Shown: positions 5,345-6,520 of the stretch, one piece after another | Layout: the number at the start of each line of letters is the position of its first letter | Position numbering within the stretch: position 1 is the stretch's first letter | Source: Anaerolineae bacterium | GTDB taxonomy: Bacteria > Chloroflexota > Anaerolineae > Aggregatilineales > Phototrophicaceae | Length of the DNA stretch: 6,520 nucleotides | Assembly: GCA_019912905.1 (NCBI GenBank) | Contig: JAIOHO010000719.1 | Location: 1-6,520, forward strand | Direction of reading: 5' to 3' | Notes under the pieces: generated by a model | Told to the model about the DNA's origin: nothing | Database searches by the model: none | Seen by the model: only the letters and a program-made list of their open reading frames with translations | Position numbers and translations under genes: made by a program

Positions 5345-6520
5345 CTACATCGCCTTCAGTGCCGCTTCCAGCCGCTCGATTTCGGCGTGGGTGTTGTAAT
5401 GCGCCAGCCCCACGCGCACCATGCCATGTTCGGCATGGCCTAAGCGCTGCATGATTTCGACCGCGTAATAATCGCCGGACCACACGTAAATGTCCTGGTG
5501 CGCCAGGTGCTCGGCAATCGCATCCGGCAGGAATTCATCGCGCACGAAAACGACGGTCGGCACCCGCTCAGCCAGATGCGCCGGGTCGGTAATGCCCGCG
5601 ATATGCACGCCGGGGATCGTCTGAAGCATGTCGATCAGATGCGCCACCAGTTCGCGCTCGTAGTCTCCGACTGCCGCCATCGCGGTTTTGAGGTCGAGCC
5701 GATTGCCGCTGAACCCGGTAAACTGCGCCTGGTATGCGCCGCCATAATTCCGGCCTACCTCTGCCAGGTAATCCAGTGCGGCCCCCACCCCGGCGATAGT
5801 CTCGTAACTTCCGGTGCCGGTTTCCCAACGATAGGGCGGCTTGTCCTTAGACGGGCGCACTTTGTAGGCTGGCAGTTCGGCCAGCAAGTCATAGCGCCCC
5901 CAAAGAATGCCGATATGCGGACCGTAGAATTTGTAAGCCGAACATAACAGAAAATCACAGCCGAAGGCCTGCACGTCGAGCGGGACATGCGGCGCGCTTT
6001 GGACCGCATCAATCACGTACAGCGCCCCGGCTGCATGGGCCATATCCGCAATCTGCTGAACCGGATTGATGCTGCCGACCGCATTCGAGGCATGGACTGT
6101 CGCCACAATCTTCGTCCGATCCGACAGCGCAGCTTCCAGGCTGTTGAGGTCGAGCACGCACTGCGGCTGAAGGATGTCTACCCACTTCACTACCAGATCA
6201 TAATCTTCGGCGATTCGTCGCCAGGGCTGTACATTGGCATCATGATCCATGCGCGTCAGCACGATTTCGTCGCCCGGTCGCAGCGTCTTGCCCAACGCGC
6301 GGCTGAGCGCAAAGTTCAGGCTGGTCATATTGGGTCCGAGCACGATCTCGCTCGATGAGGGCGCATTCAGGAAATCAGCCACCTTCTGGCGAACCTGGGC
6401 GACCATCGCATCGGAGCGCTGGCTGGTGGCAAAAACGCCGCCGGAGTTGGCATTCATGTGTTGATAATAATCGACCACTGCGTCAATTACCCGCTGCGGC
6501 ACCTGGGTCCCGGCGGGATT
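5345..6520 (-). CDS. Class V aminotransferase, cysteine desulfurase-like subfamily (5' end outside window)
   Basis: The frame stays open to the right edge, giving 391 residues that begin 'NPAGTQVPQRVIDAVVDYY'. A GTG at 6500-6502 is unlikely to be the real start because this conserved N-terminal motif of the subfamily lies across and upstream of it. The protein is a PLP-dependent fold-type I enzyme. Numbered from that GTG, features are 'NANSGGVFATSQRSD' (18-31), 'DHDAN' (86-90), 'HASNAVGSINP' (137-147), the PLP-contacting D165 in 'YVIDAVQSAPH', and the Schiff-base lysine K191 in 'CSAYKFYGPHIG' (codon 5930-5932). 'RWETGTGSYETIAG' (225-238) is the usual second-subunit PLP segment. The loop that carries the catalytic Cys in SufS-type enzymes reads 'VWSGDYYAVEIM' (340-351), with Tyr at the Cys position, so desulfurase activity is doubtful despite the usual database name. 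The C-terminus 'MVRVGLAHYNTHAEIERLEAAL' is complete. The TAG stop abuts the stop of the convergent membrane-protein gene with no gap. Confidence 0.9.
   Translation of the reverse strand, partial: NPAGTQVPQRVIDAVVDYYQHMNANSGGVFATSQRSDAMVAQVRQKVADFLNAPSSSEIVLGPNMTSLNFALSRALGKTLRPGDEIVLTRMDHDANVQPWRRIAEDYDLVVKWVDILQPQCVLDLNSLEAALSDRTKIVATVHASNAVGSINPVQQIADMAHAAGALYVIDAVQSAPHVPLDVQAFGCDFLLCSAYKFYGPHIGILWGRYDLLAELPAYKVRPSKDKPPYRWETGTGSYETIAGVGAALDYLAEVGRNYGGAYQAQFTGFSGNRLDLKTAMAAVGDYERELVAHLIDMLQTIPGVHIAGITDPAHLAERVPTVVFVRDEFLPDAIAEHLAHQDIYVWSGDYYAVEIMQRLGHAEHGMVRVGLAHYNTHAEIERLEAALKAM

Noticed and set aside
5419..5438. A 7-bp perfect hairpin (CCATGCC / GGCATGG, 6-nt loop) near the 3' end of the aminotransferase gene, considered as a terminator for the convergent pair
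   Set aside because: No T-tract follows on either strand, and it lies within conserved coding sequence (G-H-A-E-H-G-M), so it is probably incidental.
6500..6502. GTG as the start of the aminotransferase
   Set aside because: The frame stays open to the window edge and encodes the conserved N-P-A-G-T-Q motif upstream of this codon, so the true start lies outside the window.

Overview
The window looks like a GC-rich (roughly 60%) bacterial chromosome segment made of ordinary housekeeping and accessory genes. No mobile element, CRISPR array or RNA gene was seen. The best guess for the source is Chloroflexota (Anaerolineae-like). This rests on the large membrane protein, whose C-terminal beta-rich module and 'GADG..YAKKG' loop resemble a protein style common in that phylum, and on the TACAAT-type -10 boxes. 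It is inferred from recalled resemblance and was not tested by a search.

Layout from left to right. Positions 1-173 hold the 3' end of rpsT (ribosomal protein S20), followed by a clear intrinsic terminator at about 202-228. Facing it on the minus strand (237-908) is an OmpR/PhoB-type winged-helix transcription factor with a degenerate receiver domain. A 103-bp divergent intergenic region (909-1011) separates it from three plus-strand genes: an M20-family metallopeptidase (1012-2169), a two-domain pseudo-receiver/GAF protein (2229-3077), and a large polytopic GT-C-like membrane protein (3104-5344). The last gene, on the minus strand (5345-6520), is a class V aminotransferase of the 'cysteine desulfurase-like' subfamily. 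Its 5' end lies beyond the right edge, and its stop codon directly abuts the stop codon of the membrane-protein gene.

How the genes may work together. The peptidase gene has a plausible promoter and its own ribosome-binding site. The GAF gene has its own extended -10 promoter and ribosome-binding site, and the membrane-protein gene follows it after 26 nt without a visible Shine-Dalgarno sequence, so those two are probably co-transcribed. The most notable feature is that two proteins with degenerate receiver domains lie on either side of the peptidase gene. Both keep an Asp at the usual phosphorylation position but lack the acidic pair and the conserved Lys, and no histidine kinase is visible. 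This points to phosphorylation-independent or unusual signalling, but nothing in the window proves that the genes form one system. I do not see strong evidence for a wholly new biological system here.
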